The notes under the pieces are model-generated. The model saw only the letters and a program-made list of their open reading frames with translations. It did not search any database and was not told where the DNA came from. From assembly GCA_017979445.1 (NCBI GenBank), contig CM030707.1, positions 23,070,586 to 23,134,585 of the forward strand: 64,000 bases of DNA, read 5' to 3'. The stretch is from Akebia trifoliata. Lineage: Eukaryota > Streptophyta > Magnoliopsida > Ranunculales > Lardizabalaceae. Position 1 is the first letter of the stretch; each line of letters begins with the position of its first letter. The position numbers and the translations under genes were made by a program. Positions 11,795 through 23,884 of the stretch are shown one piece after another.

Positions 11795-12340
11795 CTAGGC
11801 CTCTTGTGAGGTCTGTAGAGAGTACCCTATCCCGTGGCGTGTGTTTGGGAACATCACAAATACCGAACTCGAGAGTGCACCAACAATTGGAGGCAACACC
11901 ATAAGCAACACTTTCTGGGTTGACTCAAACGACGGATAGTAACACTCAATGGTGTTGGGATCCAAAAAGACAACCACCGCGAACACAAGCAACGAGAAGA
12001 AAGCATGAACAAAGTCCCCTATTCGAAGTTTATACTTCGATAAGTCGTCAGATCGTGACGATGGCCAAAGTCCATTTTTCGTTGCCATCCCATAGTGTGG
12101 CTTACCATCGTCATCGATGTAACTGTCTGTAAAAGATGCAAAAAAACATGAAAACCCACAAAGACCGACGAGAAAACCCGTTAAGTACTTGTTAATGGTG
12201 TGACAATGACCATTGTTGGATAAGACAGGATTGAGGAATTGAAAGAGGAACACAGTTCCAGTTGGGAGAAGCTTGATGAGGTTAGCTACTCCTGTGAATG
12301 TCTTGTATCCTATGGTATGTTGAGTGATCTTTCCTGCCAT
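11795..12340 (-). CDS. DMP family membrane protein (DUF679)
   Basis: This is a single open exon of 181 residues, normal for the family, whose genes usually lack introns. DMP proteins are small plant membrane proteins linked to membrane remodelling and senescence; DMP8/9-type members act in gamete fusion. The hallmark segment [18 protein letters not shown] lies at about residues 22-39, followed by [18 protein letters not shown] and [11 protein letters not shown]. Four membrane segments are visible, near residues 22-40, 50-70, 107-126 and 142-163, with the N-terminus probably cytosolic. The ATG at 12340 is the first in frame and fits a TATA box 60-70 bp upstream. The sequence looks closest to the DMP2-7 type rather than DMP8/9, but this was judged by eye. 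No breaks are seen, so it is probably functional. Confidence 0.93.
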   Translation of the reverse strand: MAGKITQHTIGYKTFTGVANLIKLLPTGTVFLFQFLNPVLSNNGHCHTINKYLTGFLVGLCGFSCFFASFTDSYIDDDGKPHYGMATKNGLWPSSRSDDLSKYKLRIGDFVHAFFSLLVFAVVVFLDPNTIECYYPSFESTQKVLLMVLPPIVGALSSSVFVMFPNTRHGIGYSLQTSQEA

Positions 12341-12402
12341 TTGGATTTTTTTGGGTGTTTGATCTTCTTTGTGATTGTGTTTTGGATTTTTTCAGTTTGA
12401 GT

Positions 12403-12410
12403 TATTTATA
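12403..12410 (-). promoter_or_regulatory. TATA box of the DMP gene
   Basis: TATAAATA on the minus strand, about 63 bp upstream of the DMP start codon. This leaves room for a short leader of 30-40 bases, as in plant core promoters. Confidence 0.6.
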
Positions 12411-12710
12411 GGGGAAAGATGAGGTTAGAAAGAGATGAGGATGAGGGAAGAGCTTTGCTTGTACGTTAAATTGTTTGAAAGAGAAAGCATTAGTTTTGCT
12501 TTTACTCTTAGATATGTGATCATTTATTTCCTCTTTAAGGTTTCAAGTTAGAGGCCTTCTTGATGTCTAACTCATAGTTTTAAAACTCGTTGAGTAACCT
12601 TGAAACCCAGTCAACAGTTGGGTCAACTCTATTGGTAATTTGGATTTCTAAGTGACTCCATGTTGTTGATGCCTCGATGGAATCAACTTGTTGAGTCAAA
12701 GTCAAATTTG

Positions 12711-12750
<40 letters not shown>

Positions 12751-12757
12751 GAATTCT
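12411..12757. other. DMP upstream region with (TA)n tract
   Basis: Likely DMP promoter sequence; no gene. A (TA)n run lies at about 12716-12743. No other motif is identified with confidence. Confidence 0.4.
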
Positions 12758-13560
12758 AATGTTCAAGATCTTATTGGGACGTATTCTACAACACTTTTTT
12801 CTTTTTCTAATAATACCTTTATTCATTATTTTTTACTGAAAAAAATATGGGTACATTCATCTTTTACACAATAAATACTTGTTTGTATTGATTGTCAAAT
12901 CCTTTATTACAACAAGACATTTAATTATAAAGATTAAATACTCTTAATATTTAGAATAATTTATCAAAATGGTACAGTTTTCGAAATTAATTATCAAAAT
13001 GGTATACTGTAGCAATTAATTTCGAAAATGATAAATTTACCATTTTCGGAATTAATTTTTTTTACCAAAATAGTAAAAAGATAAATTTTTGTACCGAAAA
13101 TACCTTTTTTATTTTAAGTATGCAAATACAATTATAATCTTCACAATAACTCAAAATCTAACAAAATTTTAAGATTTACTCTCTTGGTCGACGGTAAAAA
13201 TAGGAAAAAATCTAATATATATATATATATGATTGATTTCAGTCAAAATTAAGAAAATGGTATTTTCAGATTTTTTTTTAATTACTGTTTTTACTGATTT
13301 GATAAAAAAAATTAATTCTGAAAACGGTAAATTTATCGTTTTTAGAATTAGTTGCTATAGTGTACCGTTTTGATAAATATCCAAAATATTGTGCATGTTT
13401 TGATAAATTTGCCTAATATTTATTACTTAAATAAATATTTATTATGTAAAATGATTAATATATATTTATCTTTTTCATTAAAAAATAAAATAAATAAAGA
13501 TATTCTTGAGAAAAAAAAAGTGTTGAAGAATGCTAATGTCTCATGAGATCTTGGATTTTA
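12758..13560. mobile_element. Nested foldback/MITE-like element
   Basis: The outer arms (AAGATCTTATTGGGACGTATTC...ACAACACTTTTTT on the left, its diverged inverted copy on the right near 13511-13560) enclose an inner inverted pair. The inner arms run about 12945-13090 and 13265-13420 and share TTTATCAAAATGGTA-like and TAAATTTACC-like blocks. No coding sequence is present. It lies about 420 bp upstream of the DMP start codon. Confidence 0.55.
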
Positions 13561-14557
13561 ACATTCCCCATATATAATATTCTCTTGGGTAATAAAATAA
13601 ATTTATATATATATTTTTAATATCGAAAATTATCTTTTGAATACTTCTATAACTACAAAATAACCGATCTTCATTAATTGCCGTCATATGTGAAAGAAGC
13701 ATCGGTATTATATATCAACGATGGTTAGAGTTTGGTTGGCAATTATGACGTCCAAAAAAATTATAGCGACGGTTATAGAACCACTAACAATAATAGTTTT
13801 TTCAATTCACCAGAAGTTAACTCACAAGTTGTTTACTTGAATTGACTCACAGTTGAGTCGAGTTCTAAAACTATGGTCCAACCCTGAATTAAATAAAGAA
13901 GGTGGTGGTTAGGTTAGGTTTGGTGTCACAGAAGAGTTGCATTCTGAGATGTCATCTCCTTTGCATCTTCTATGGGCTACCGTAATGGGAAATCTTATAT
14001 GAGCAAGGACACTCAAAGACCTCCCCTGCCACGTGGCAAATTCTATCAGAATGACTGACTTTGAATGTTTGACCAACCCATTAATGGGCCCAGATAACAA
14101 AAATTTATAGTAAAATTTACATAAAGCAGTGAAGTTTTCATAGTAGTAAAAAATCAAGAAAATTACTGAAAGCCTTTGAAAATCCTAAAATAAGATCCTC
14201 TTCGTTGAATAGGACTTTATAATACTACTGATGAAATTTAATATATGATTGAAAAATGAAATGCCACCTATATTGGGCATCATCGATAACTTTCTAAATA
14301 GGGGTTTCAATGGGTCGGTTCAAGGTTCCTTTAAATTTTATCAATTTTGCTTTCTATTCTCAAATTAAAATTTTCTAGGATTGGAATTGTGAAAAAAAAT
14401 TCTCCTTAAATGGTTTTGGTTCTTGATTTTTATATGTTCTTATTGATTTTGATCCTTAATTAATCTGTTTGGTTCCAAGAGACCCAACTCTAACTGGTTC
14501 CAATAAAAGAGATCAAGAGCCGGCGTTTTCAATTTCAGTTTTGGTTTTGTTAAATAG
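13561..14557. other. Intergenic, no gene recognised
   Basis: AT-rich sequence with short chance open frames. A GCGACGGTTATAG-like word near 13766 recalls the subterminal repeats of the neighbouring CACTA element, but no boundary is seen. Confidence 0.4.
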
Positions 14558-14574
14558 CACTACGTGAAAATACC

Positions 14575-14820
14575 TTTAATTCGATGGCCCACAACCGTTG
14601 AATTTTTCAAAACTCGATAGCCTCACACGTTGAAATGGGTCATAATGAAAAAAAATTCAACGGCTGGAAGTCATAGAAAATATTTTTGTCAGTCTTGAAA
14701 ATCGTAGAAAAAACTAAACTTGATGGCTTTAAACCATCGAATTAGTGTAAAATCGACGACTTTGGACTGTCGAAAAAAATAAATTCGACGGTTTTAAGCC
14801 GTTGAATTACTGTAAAGCCT
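14575..14820. repeat. CACTA subterminal palindromic repeats
   Basis: Repeated units of the form TTCGACGG...CCGTTGAA occur, for example near 14580-14605, 14719-14743 and 14784-14812. Each is itself an inverted repeat and some carry matched changes (TGATGG...CCATCGA). In known CACTA elements such subterminal repeats bind the transposase; that role is inferred here. Confidence 0.65.
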
Positions 14821-15059
14821 AATCAGTGGCATTTTTTTTGTCCCTAAATGCCAAATGTCTTCAAATTGTACCTTCCAAAAAATCACATATATCCATATCC
14901 ACATCCACATCTCATCCATTCACATCCCATCCATACTAATCAAAGAATAATAAGACTTAAAAAAAAAATGTAACATGTGACAAATTTTTTTCACTTATCT
15001 AAGTAATATAAGTCAAAGTTATATGTGAAAATGTGTTACAAAAATGTTAACAAAACATG

Positions 15060-15372
15060 AGTCTCTTAAAAGACATGACAGTAACTCCTAGGCCATCCAA
15101 TTACCTCACCATATAGAATATCAAGTAAAGTCCCCTAGGGTCCAGCTCTATCCATTAACTCGGTCGAAAAGTCAATGATCTCATCGATACAAATCGAATA
15201 ATACTCTTTATCTGGCTTCTCAGGATCTACTAGTGCTTCTTTGACCTAGATCACATTCCTTCTAAAGTTCATCAATAAGCATACCCTACCATTATTCAAT
15301 GATGGTAATGGTTCTGATACTAGTTTTTTACCTCCTCGCCTATTAGGAACTATGGAATCTGATGTCCCCTAT
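15060..15372 (-). pseudogene. Degenerate CACTA-associated coding remnant
   Basis: Minus-strand translation gives about 100 residues broken by two stops, including SEPLPSLNNGRVCLLMNFRRN, KEYYSICIDEIIDFSTELMDRAG and TLLDILYGEVIGWPRSY. I do not recognise a named domain, but the long readable frame and its place near the CACTA end suggest part of the second transposon protein. Confidence 0.45.
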
Positions 15373-18300
15373 AAAATAGAATTATTGTTTATGATTAGAT
15401 ATGTAAGTTGAAATCCATCATTTATATGAATTAAATATTAATAAAAAATTAATTGAAGAATTTCCAAAGCTAAAGTATTTTACATCTTATCTAAGTAGAA
15501 GGACCTCCAACTTCAAATGTAGATGATTTTTTTCTTCTTGTGCTTGTTTTTCTTTTTCTTTTTCTTCTTCTTATCTTTCATTTGTGCATGAACTACTTGA
15601 GTTAAGTTAATTATGTCACTTTCAAACTTATCCGTATAACTCCGACTTCTAGTTGTATAACATAATGAAGTCTTTGAAACTCCACCCCCCATACCTCTTA
15701 CTCTGTTTTTTCCATTTTCCCAAACACCTATGCACAACTACGATTAATATAATATATGTAAATAAAAAGTTAAAATTAAATAATATAAGTCATACATACA
15801 ATGGAAATAGGATTATGGTCGATATCTTTATGGGCAAATGTAGGATCTTCTTTAATAAGATTGTTTAATTGACCTTACAAAACAATGAGAACATTAAGAT
15901 GACAAGTAATTTTTTTAAAAATAAAAATAAAAAATTTAACCAAAAAATGACATAACTTACGAGGGATTTGGCCAACTTAGGAGTGAGAGTGTTACCATCA
16001 CTTCTTGTATGACTATTGATGAAGAACTCTGTTCTTGTGGGTTGCCGATCACCTATCTTATGCTTTTTCTGTTTCTATAAAAAAATAAAAGAAATCCATT
16101 ATACCTTAGAATAGAACTTTAAATCTTAGCAAACTAAATTGGAAAACAAAAGAAACTCATTACACCTTATGAAGAAAATTGAAAACTTTATACAAGGAGA
16201 GCTGAAAACTTTAACAAAAATCGCCAGAATATAAGACCAAATTTGTATACTTCTATGATTTTTTTACTCTCTGGATTCGATTTATTTTGAGCTCTCTTCA
16301 CAACTCATCTTGAAATGTAGATCGATTTCCTTGCAAATAGAGGTAGATATAGAAAAAAAAAATGCAATTGAAGTAGAGAGACTATTTCTAATTTAGTTTA
16401 GAGCTTATACATGTGTTCGGTTTGGGAGATCTGGTATTGTACAAAGCAGTGCACATCACAAAAACCAGCTCGCTATCCTCTTTGTTTCTCTTCCATTTTG
16501 ATTCAGGTTACCCATCCATCTTACCATTTTGTTCAGCTCACTTTCATTGGAGTTCTTACTCGAGATGTCATTGTAAGCAATCAAGATGACTCAAGGAGTT
16601 TTGTGCTTCTTTCCAAGCAATCTTTTTTTGATCTATTACTTGTAAATGTGTGAGCTTTGGGCTGCTATGTTATGTGATTCTTGTTGTGTTCCCTTGCATG
16701 CCCACCACCTCCTTCACTTCATCTCATCCCCCTCCACTTCATTTTGTTTTCTCTTCTTACCTTCTTTATATTGCTGCCAACTTTCTAAGCACTCTGGCCA
16801 ATATTAAGCGAGATGTATAGGCATTGTTATTTTACATGAAAGGATGAGGGTGCAACAACTAATATTCTGACTACAGTGTAGTCTTGTAGCAATGATTTGA
16901 GGGTAAACAATGATATTACAGTGGCTCAATCACAAGAAATTTCTTTGAATTTTCTGCCAATCAAAGCAAAGATAGAGCCATAGCACACTTGCTAGCTTTG
17001 AAGGGTTGCAGCAGATGTCTTTCCACCTCCTTCTAGCTATTTTAGTCAATGCATTGCTACACCATGCTGCTAACAAAGTAGCAAGTTCAACCAACTTACC
17101 CCCATGTGTTGCCATTTCTTCTCTGCCATATGGTATAACCTCAGCAACACAGCCCAGCATACCACCTCATTTTATTCAACCCCTCAATTAACAACATACT
17201 AGCCATCTTGCCCACAAATACCACCTCATTTCTGCCATTTTGTTGGCAAGCCACAGTGTGTCTACCATTCTTTTTTTTTTCCTTTGCCATTTGGCTGCCC
17301 ACATGTGATAACAATAGTAGTAGCTTTGCTGCCATATGCTCACTCAGTCGTGTCATATGGCTGCTCACAAGAGACTCCATCTCGCTATGGCCTTCCCCAT
17401 ATTGTTTTTTTAGCTGATTGAGATTAGCAGCTCATTTTCACTTCCATTCTCTTTCAAATTCAGTTTCCCAATCACTTGGAGAGCCATGAGGAATCCCCAC
17501 CACAACGACAGTAGTCTTTGCTATAACTTCACTGCTATATCTCTTTCACAAGCAGCACATGTGTTACTTTCTGTTTTACTGCCACAACAGTCTTGTTTTG
17601 GTACTTCTTCATCTGCTTGCTTCTTACCTCATGTTCCACTCTTTTGCCCATCTCAAACAGTTGCCATCTGAGTGCCATTTCTTGCTCACAACCAGCCCAC
17701 ACTATCCTCTCTCTTTAACAAGTAGCAACAACAGCCATATGCCATTGCCACTTCATGCTTTGCTGCCACCATTTGAACACAAACACAATAGTTGTAGCCG
17801 TAGCAGTAGTTGTCCCCATTTCCCACCTATATCACTATATTTCGTTTATTTGACTGCAATAAACAACTACCATCTTGTTGTTTCACCATTTCTCTTCCAT
17901 TTGGCTACCCAATGCCAGTTCACTTCTTTTTATCTTCCTATGCTACCACATCCATATGCCATTTCTTTTCCGCATGTCAATACAGCAGTCAACTGCTGCC
18001 ATTTCATATCCACAACAGCTTCCAACTTCCTATTCAAATACACAACCTCACTGCCATATGCCAACAGTTGCTTCCCTTTCATAATGCCATCTCTTACTTA
18101 TACCACAACAACAACTCTGTTATTCCTCATAATGCCACATCTTTCTCACAAACAGCAGTAGCTACCATTTCCTTCCTCAATTTTTTTTACATGGCTGCTC
18201 ATAGTAACATCGGTTGTGAGTTATACTAGAAAGCACACAGTTGCTGCCCTACATGCACAACTGTTGTCCCCATTTCTATTGCCATTTTGCTTGCTACCTT

Positions 18301-18633
18301 GCATCCATCAAACTGCCATCATTGCATTAAGCCAAAGAAATAGTAGTTGCTATCCCCATTCCATCGCTACCTCTAGCTATACTGTTAATTCTTTTTTGCC
18401 ACTTGCTACTTCACTGTCCCACTTATTTCCCATTCATTATGCCATTTCATGCCCACAGTAACTTTATTTGTGTATTGTGCTATTTCTCCTTTTAAGTTTA
18501 TAATTTTAGTAATCTCACCTTATCTGAGTTATCTAAACAAACTATTGTTGAGTATATATCTATCATTCTCTCACAAAATGAACTCTAAGTGCAAATGGAG
18601 ATGTAAAAAAATAAAAATAAAACACAACAGTGC
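15373..18633. other. CACTA interior without recognised genes
   Basis: From 15373 to about 16400 it is AT-rich with no recognised coding sequence. From about 16900 to 18460 the plus strand is unusually rich in C and T, with many TGCCAT words and diverged copies of a TGCCATNTGGCTGCYCACA-like unit. Open frames there (for example 17559-18161) look like by-products of the composition. Confidence 0.5.
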
Positions 18634-19020
18634 TTAAACACAACTGACACAATATTCAAAATGCAAATTTAACATTTCTATATACAATAAGAGGGATGCT
18701 AATAATTTTGTAGCTATAAACATTAGATTAATACTTACCATTTCTTTTGCATTTTTTACTATACTTTTTCTACTAGTTGTATGTGGAGTTTTATTTTTCT
18801 TACGAAGCTCTTTCATTTTCTCACACTTTTCTTGGTTGACCAATGTCGATTTCAAATCGACAAACTTCTCTCAATCATCCTATTTGATCCATTTACTTTT
18901 GGGCTTATGCAATTTTTGCTTTGCATCAGTACTACCAACTCTATAATATTCCTTCCTTAATCAATATTTCCAATCTTTCCATATATGGCCGGCTTTTTGT
19001 AAGTAGAACTTTTTATAGTT
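18634..19020 (-). pseudogene. Transposase_24-like (Ptta/En/Spm) remnant
   Basis: The minus strand reads YIWKDWKY, a gap with stops, then NQEKCEKMKELRKKN followed by PHTTSRKS. The spacing of Trp residues, the basic run and the HTT-G/S-KS element match the plant transposase family of CACTA elements (Ptta/En/Spm). Several stops precede the open part, so it is a pseudogene. It lies downstream of the DUF4216-like remnant in transcription order. Confidence 0.6.
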
Positions 19021-19734
19021 CTCAGAAATGTTGTAACGGGACTGTTAAAATATGAACAAATAAATCAATTCTAATACAATGAAAATATTCATCATTATTA
19101 CAACTAATCAATAGAATATTTAAATTACATGGAGAAGATGCTAAATAAGTTCAAGTAACTCCGTCGGTACCTCCTCCAAGAAGAATAGAAAGGTGGCACG
19201 TGTACCATCGCATAGCGGCCTATATTGGTTGATAAGTCTATCTAATTATCTTTAATGCATTGTCCCATAGAATTGAATTTCAGATGGAAGCGTGAATCAA
19301 ATGATGAATGTGGATCCGATGTTGACGAGCTCTAATAACTATCTCGTGTAGGAATCGAGGGTGTCAAGCTATTAGAATCCGATGTCGACAAGCTATTAGA
19401 ATTCTCCATCGATGAGCTATCAAAATCTTCTATCGGTGACATAATGCCTGTAAATAATAACATCAAAAAAATAGTATGGATATTTGAAAGCAATAAATCA
19501 AATAGTGAGTTAAATAGTAACCAAAGCAGAAATATTACACAATATCAACAATGAATTTGCATTTGAAAGAAATAAAAATATATCATTACTTTTATAACAT
19601 ATTAATTTTCATAAATATATACATAACGTACCAATATAGTTAGTTTTCATTATCGTTTTTAATGATATTTTTTTTAAGAACAAATGATAAAGTATCTACG
19701 TTACTTGCCGCAAATGCTAGGGATTTTTAAAAGC
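19021..19734. other. CACTA interior, no domain recognised
   Basis: Lies between the DUF4216-like and Transposase_24-like remnants. It contains short repeated GATGTCGA/GACGAGCT-like words near 19315-19435, but no readable domain. Probably intron and decayed coding sequence. Confidence 0.35.
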
Positions 19735-19975
19735 ATCTACATCTTTGTTCAATCTCTTCGAAGCTTCTAAAACTACATGCCAAGCTTCCGTAGGTCGACT
19801 TTGATTCTTATAATAACAAACTTTAGTTACTTGTGAGACAAGAATAAATGGTTCATCGTCCACTTTTGTACTTCTTATCAATCTCTCTAGGTTAACATAT
19901 CATAAATTTGTGTCTCGATCAACCATGTACCTATTTGAATCTTCTATACGCACTCCATCACAAATATTAAAAAAA
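19735..19975 (-). pseudogene. DUF4216-like remnant of CACTA transposase
   Basis: Minus-strand translation gives VNLERLIRSTKVDDEPFILVSQ, then VTKVCYYKNQ and AWHVVLEASKR. The pattern PFIL-SQ...V-Y...WHVV is characteristic of DUF4216, found C-terminal to the TNP2 transposase in CACTA elements. An in-frame stop precedes it. The catalytic TNP2 part would lie to the right and has been removed at the LTR boundary (20255). Confidence 0.65.
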
Positions 19976-20254
19976 TTTCTCGAATATTAAAAATTAAGAA
20001 TCCATACTTTTAAATCAATGTACGGATCTAAAATTCTTTCATCGAGATACATTTTAGGATTTTTAGGTCATTACAAAATATAAATAAATAATAATAAATA
20101 AAATATAAAATAATTATTTTTTTATTCAAAATTCTTACAATGCCACATCATACTTGTAGAGGTAATTCTGAGCTTACCTTTAACAACTCGACCTACAACT
20201 TTGGTAATAACTCCTGCTCTTCTTGTTACCTGGTAGCACCGATGTGGTACCTAT

Positions 20255-23200
20255 TGTAAATCCCCCATTTTTTTTGCATCTTTTTGATTACCATGTTGTT
20301 GTAGATTACTAATGATGAGCGTAGAATATGCAAAGAACTTGAAAGCTTGTGATAGACCCTATCTCAATTCCCTCTAACTCTTTCTTAGTTCTCGTGATTT
20401 CATTTTTCTTTATCTTGACATGTTCAACGTAAAAATTATGCACGCTTGGGATTGCTACACTTTTAACCATTTATTTATGTTTAAAGACCTTGATCAATGA
20501 AGAAAATAGGACCTTAAGGCTTAGAAATAATCACATTAGGACACAAAGAAGCCACTCGTCGAAGTTCGTGAAAATTGACAAAATAAAGAAAGTACTCCTC
20601 ATTGGTCTCACACCTTTGAAATATTTTGAAAGTATTTTCATTACTCTTAGAATATGATTTCGAGTCTAACAAGATTAAAATCAATGAAAACATAAAAGTT
20701 TACGAGGAATTGTAAAAATAACTAAAATATCCCTTGACATTCGACTTAGAAATCTCAATTCCTAGGAAACGTGATTTAAAGTAAACTTTCAACAATATTC
20801 ATGTACATCAAGAAAATCTAGAGATTTCATTTTGAGGAGAACCAAAATTTGTCACATAAAATAACGAATTTTCACATAAAATGATTTTTTTCAGCATAAA
20901 ATGATAAATTTCGTCACGTGAAATGACAACCCTTGATTGCATTAAAACAACAATCCAAAATTTAAAATCTTAATTCGAAAATAAAAACATTGAAAATTAA
21001 AATATTTATTAAAAATTCAGAATATGCAAATGAATAGAAGAAATTAAACCTCAAATTGACCAATTGAATCATCAATAAAAAATCACCAATCAAGTCAATC
21101 AGATCGATTAATAAAAATAATGAAAATAAAATTGACTGGCCACAAATTTTCTTTTAACCGATCAGTAAATCTCGACTAATTATAAAAAGATCAAATCAAT
21201 CACCAAATTCAACCATCAATCATTAAAGCTTCCAAGTAAAATAAAATCTTTTTAACCAATCGCCAATCAAAACGACCAATTAATAATTTCATTTAATCGA
21301 TCTTAAAAACATCCAATCAATCATAAAATCGATCAACCAACCTTAAAATCTTTAAATCCTAACCAATCAATGAATTGAAAGATAAGGTTGTAAACCAATC
21401 AAAGGAATCAAAGTTGAAGTTAAAACGAGTGCTAGAAGTATGGGATCACTATCCTCATGGTTCAAGAGAAATAAGACATAAACAAACTAACAAAACCAAC
21501 ATGTGTGTGATTCTAAAGGAAAGGGAAAAAAGAGAAATTCTCAAACGAGAGTTTGATACGATGGCAAAGCTTTTAATTCGATGAAATTATATGGAAATAT
21601 GCCAAAAGGGTCCACATCTCTACCCTTTAAAGATATTTGAAACCAAAAGTAGAAAGGAGGAGAACCCTATAAATGGATGAGTAGGATCTCTCTTATCTTA
21701 TGAAAGCCAGAGGAGAACAAACTATAAAAAGGGCAGCCTTCTCACAACTTGAGCTCTCATAGGCTAAGGGGATCAGACAAACCAACAACAAAAAAAGAAG
21801 AGAAAATAGAGAAGAAGAAGGAGATGACTCACTTATTTCTCCTTCTTCATCACGCACAACAACTGCCACCCACCTGTACTACTTTACCATAATCCTCTCT
21901 CATGTTCTCCTCTCAACCCTTTGTTCACACCCTCACGTCTTTCATAGTAGTAACCCCAACGACACTACAGTAACCCTCTCATCTCTTTCTCATAGACCTT
22001 ACACTCATCTTTCATTTTAATACCTCATTCATGTGTCATTACCTTCTTTAACCTTATTCTCGTTCCTCTTACCCTCTTGTGTCCATTGCAACATCCCCAT
22101 TACAACATCTTCTTTCAACACCTCACACAAAAACTATGCACTCTCCCACCACTTATTTCGGCCTCAAGCCATCCTCATTGTAGTCTCATCTTAGTTTTTC
22201 ATATCTTGGTGCATTTTCATACTCATGCTAAGGGATTGGTCAACAACCTACTTCTCAAGCTTTGTCTTTAAAAGGACTACTTAAAACAACCATACTTGTT
22301 TTCGTCATTCCTTAGATAGGAGTGCTATCGATGCGTTAATCATCTCTAATTGAAAGAAGGTAGGTTATTATGTTCATGATTTTATTTATCTTTTTATGTT
22401 TTTCTTTGTCTTTTATAACAGTAGATCGTAAGAGAGGTTTCGCTCGCATCGGCTGAAAGGTAAAAATCAAATAATCTTTATCATTACGTATGGATTTGAA
22501 GTGAGATATCGACTAAGAAGTGTCAATGGTCTACTTGCTATGTATTTGGCAGAACGTGCATTGTTGGGTATCATGAATATATTGGAGACCTAAATCTCAT
22601 CATACTTTATTTGCTTGACTACTTAGTCTTTTTTTATGATTTTCCCTATGTATGATCTGAAGTTTGTTATTTCTTAGTTGATTGTTTCCTTGCATGAATA
22701 GGATGCAATTACTTGCAAATAGATGTCATGTTCGTAATTCATTATTGGTGTAGGATAGAAGAAGATTGGGTAACAATTATTTTATGGGAATAATCATTGG
22801 ACTTGGTACATTTTTCTATATGAGCAACTAATTCGCAGATAATACAAACACACATATTCCTTTGACCCAACCATTTGGATTGGACTTGAGTAAGTGATTG
22901 CTTTTGAGATAGTTGTTGACATCTAACTATTGATATAAGGATAGATGGACATGATGTTAAGCTACTATCTCATGCTCTTCCATGTGTGTTAAAAGTTTTT
23001 TTTCATCGTTCTTACCACTTAATCTCAGGGTTAGCCTCATGCAATAATTCCATGGGAGAGTTTCTCTTTCTTATAACTAAGCCTTATGTGGATATTGAGT
23101 TGAACTTCTTTGGCCAATTTGGAAATTATTGCATGTGAAATTCTTACCCATTTGGAAATTATTTCATGTGGGGATTTTTACCGATTTAGGAAATGATTTT

Positions 23201-23884
23201 TACATATGATAATGTGTTAATCAATTTAAAAATTGATTTCTACATGTGATAACATATTTACCAATTTGGAAACTAATTTCTAAACATGATAACATATTTA
23301 CCAATTTGGAAACAGTTTTTTGCAAGGAGATTAATTGTGCATGTAATGATATTTTTGTTGATTTGGAAATTATTCCCGAATGTGATACTTTAATTGAATT
23401 TAATTTTTATAAAACTTTGCCACGAGAGTCTTAGGGCATTAGATATGATTTAGGTTTTTTCAATTTATATCTTTTCTCCTTGCATGCAGAATTTGAGGAA
23501 TTATATAACATTCAAGGAAATCATAACAATGAGATTTGATTAATTGATCCGATATAAAAGAATAGTATTTCGATTGGTCATCTTGACATAAGATGATGAT
23601 TGGACCTTGGATTGACCTTAGTCTTCACCTTTTGACCTTTAAAGTTTCTTGGATCATAGTAAAGACCGACCACCTTGATCAAGTGGGTTCAGTGCCTAAC
23701 ACCTTCCGTAACCCGTAACTTAACTCCTTACCTATATCTTTTACCTGTGGACCAATCATAATCCATTTGGAGGTATTTTGATTTCTAAACCTAAACTAAG
23801 TGGCAACTCTTCATTCTCAGAAAATTTTCTTTTTTATGTTTAGATACTTTTTATTTTTCTGTAAAAAGCATCGAGATGCTTTCA
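20255..23884 (+). repeat. LTR of element C, left copy
   Basis: It begins TGTAAATCCCCC and ends GATGCTTTCA, and is homologous along its length to the split LTR at 24544-47728. Landmarks include a TATA-like CTATAAAAAGG near 21723, the GTGCCTAACACCTTCC motif at 23691-23707 with flanking GGGTT/AACCC, a PBS-like TGGCAACTCT at 23801-23810, and a terminal hairpin AAAGCAT...ATGCTTT (23865-23882). At about 3.6 kb it is long for a plant LTR. No genes are seen in it. Confidence 0.75.

Larger units (their letters stand above)
14558..20254 (-). mobile_element. CACTA (En/Spm) transposon, truncated and degenerate
   Basis: The left end carries a CACTA-type terminal repeat (CACTACGTGAAAATACC, 14558-14574), followed by palindromic subterminal repeats to about 14820. 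Coding remnants on the minus strand follow the usual order: a DUF4216-like piece (about 19735-19975), a Transposase_24-like piece (about 18634-19020) and a C-terminal-looking remnant (about 15060-15372). The other end is missing; an LTR begins at 20255. All coding pieces contain stops, so it is dead. Confidence 0.7.

Noticed and set aside
11920..12132. Plus-strand frame overlapping the DMP gene
   Set aside because: It is antisense to a well-supported DMP coding exon and has no recognisable product.
13660..13800. Possible second CACTA end
   Set aside because: GCGACGGTTATAG-like words are present, but no CACTA terminal sequence or 3-bp duplication is found.
17559..18161. 200-residue open frame in the C/T-rich tract
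   Set aside because: Overlapping long frames exist in other phases, composition is low-complexity, and no start context, introns or domain can be seen.
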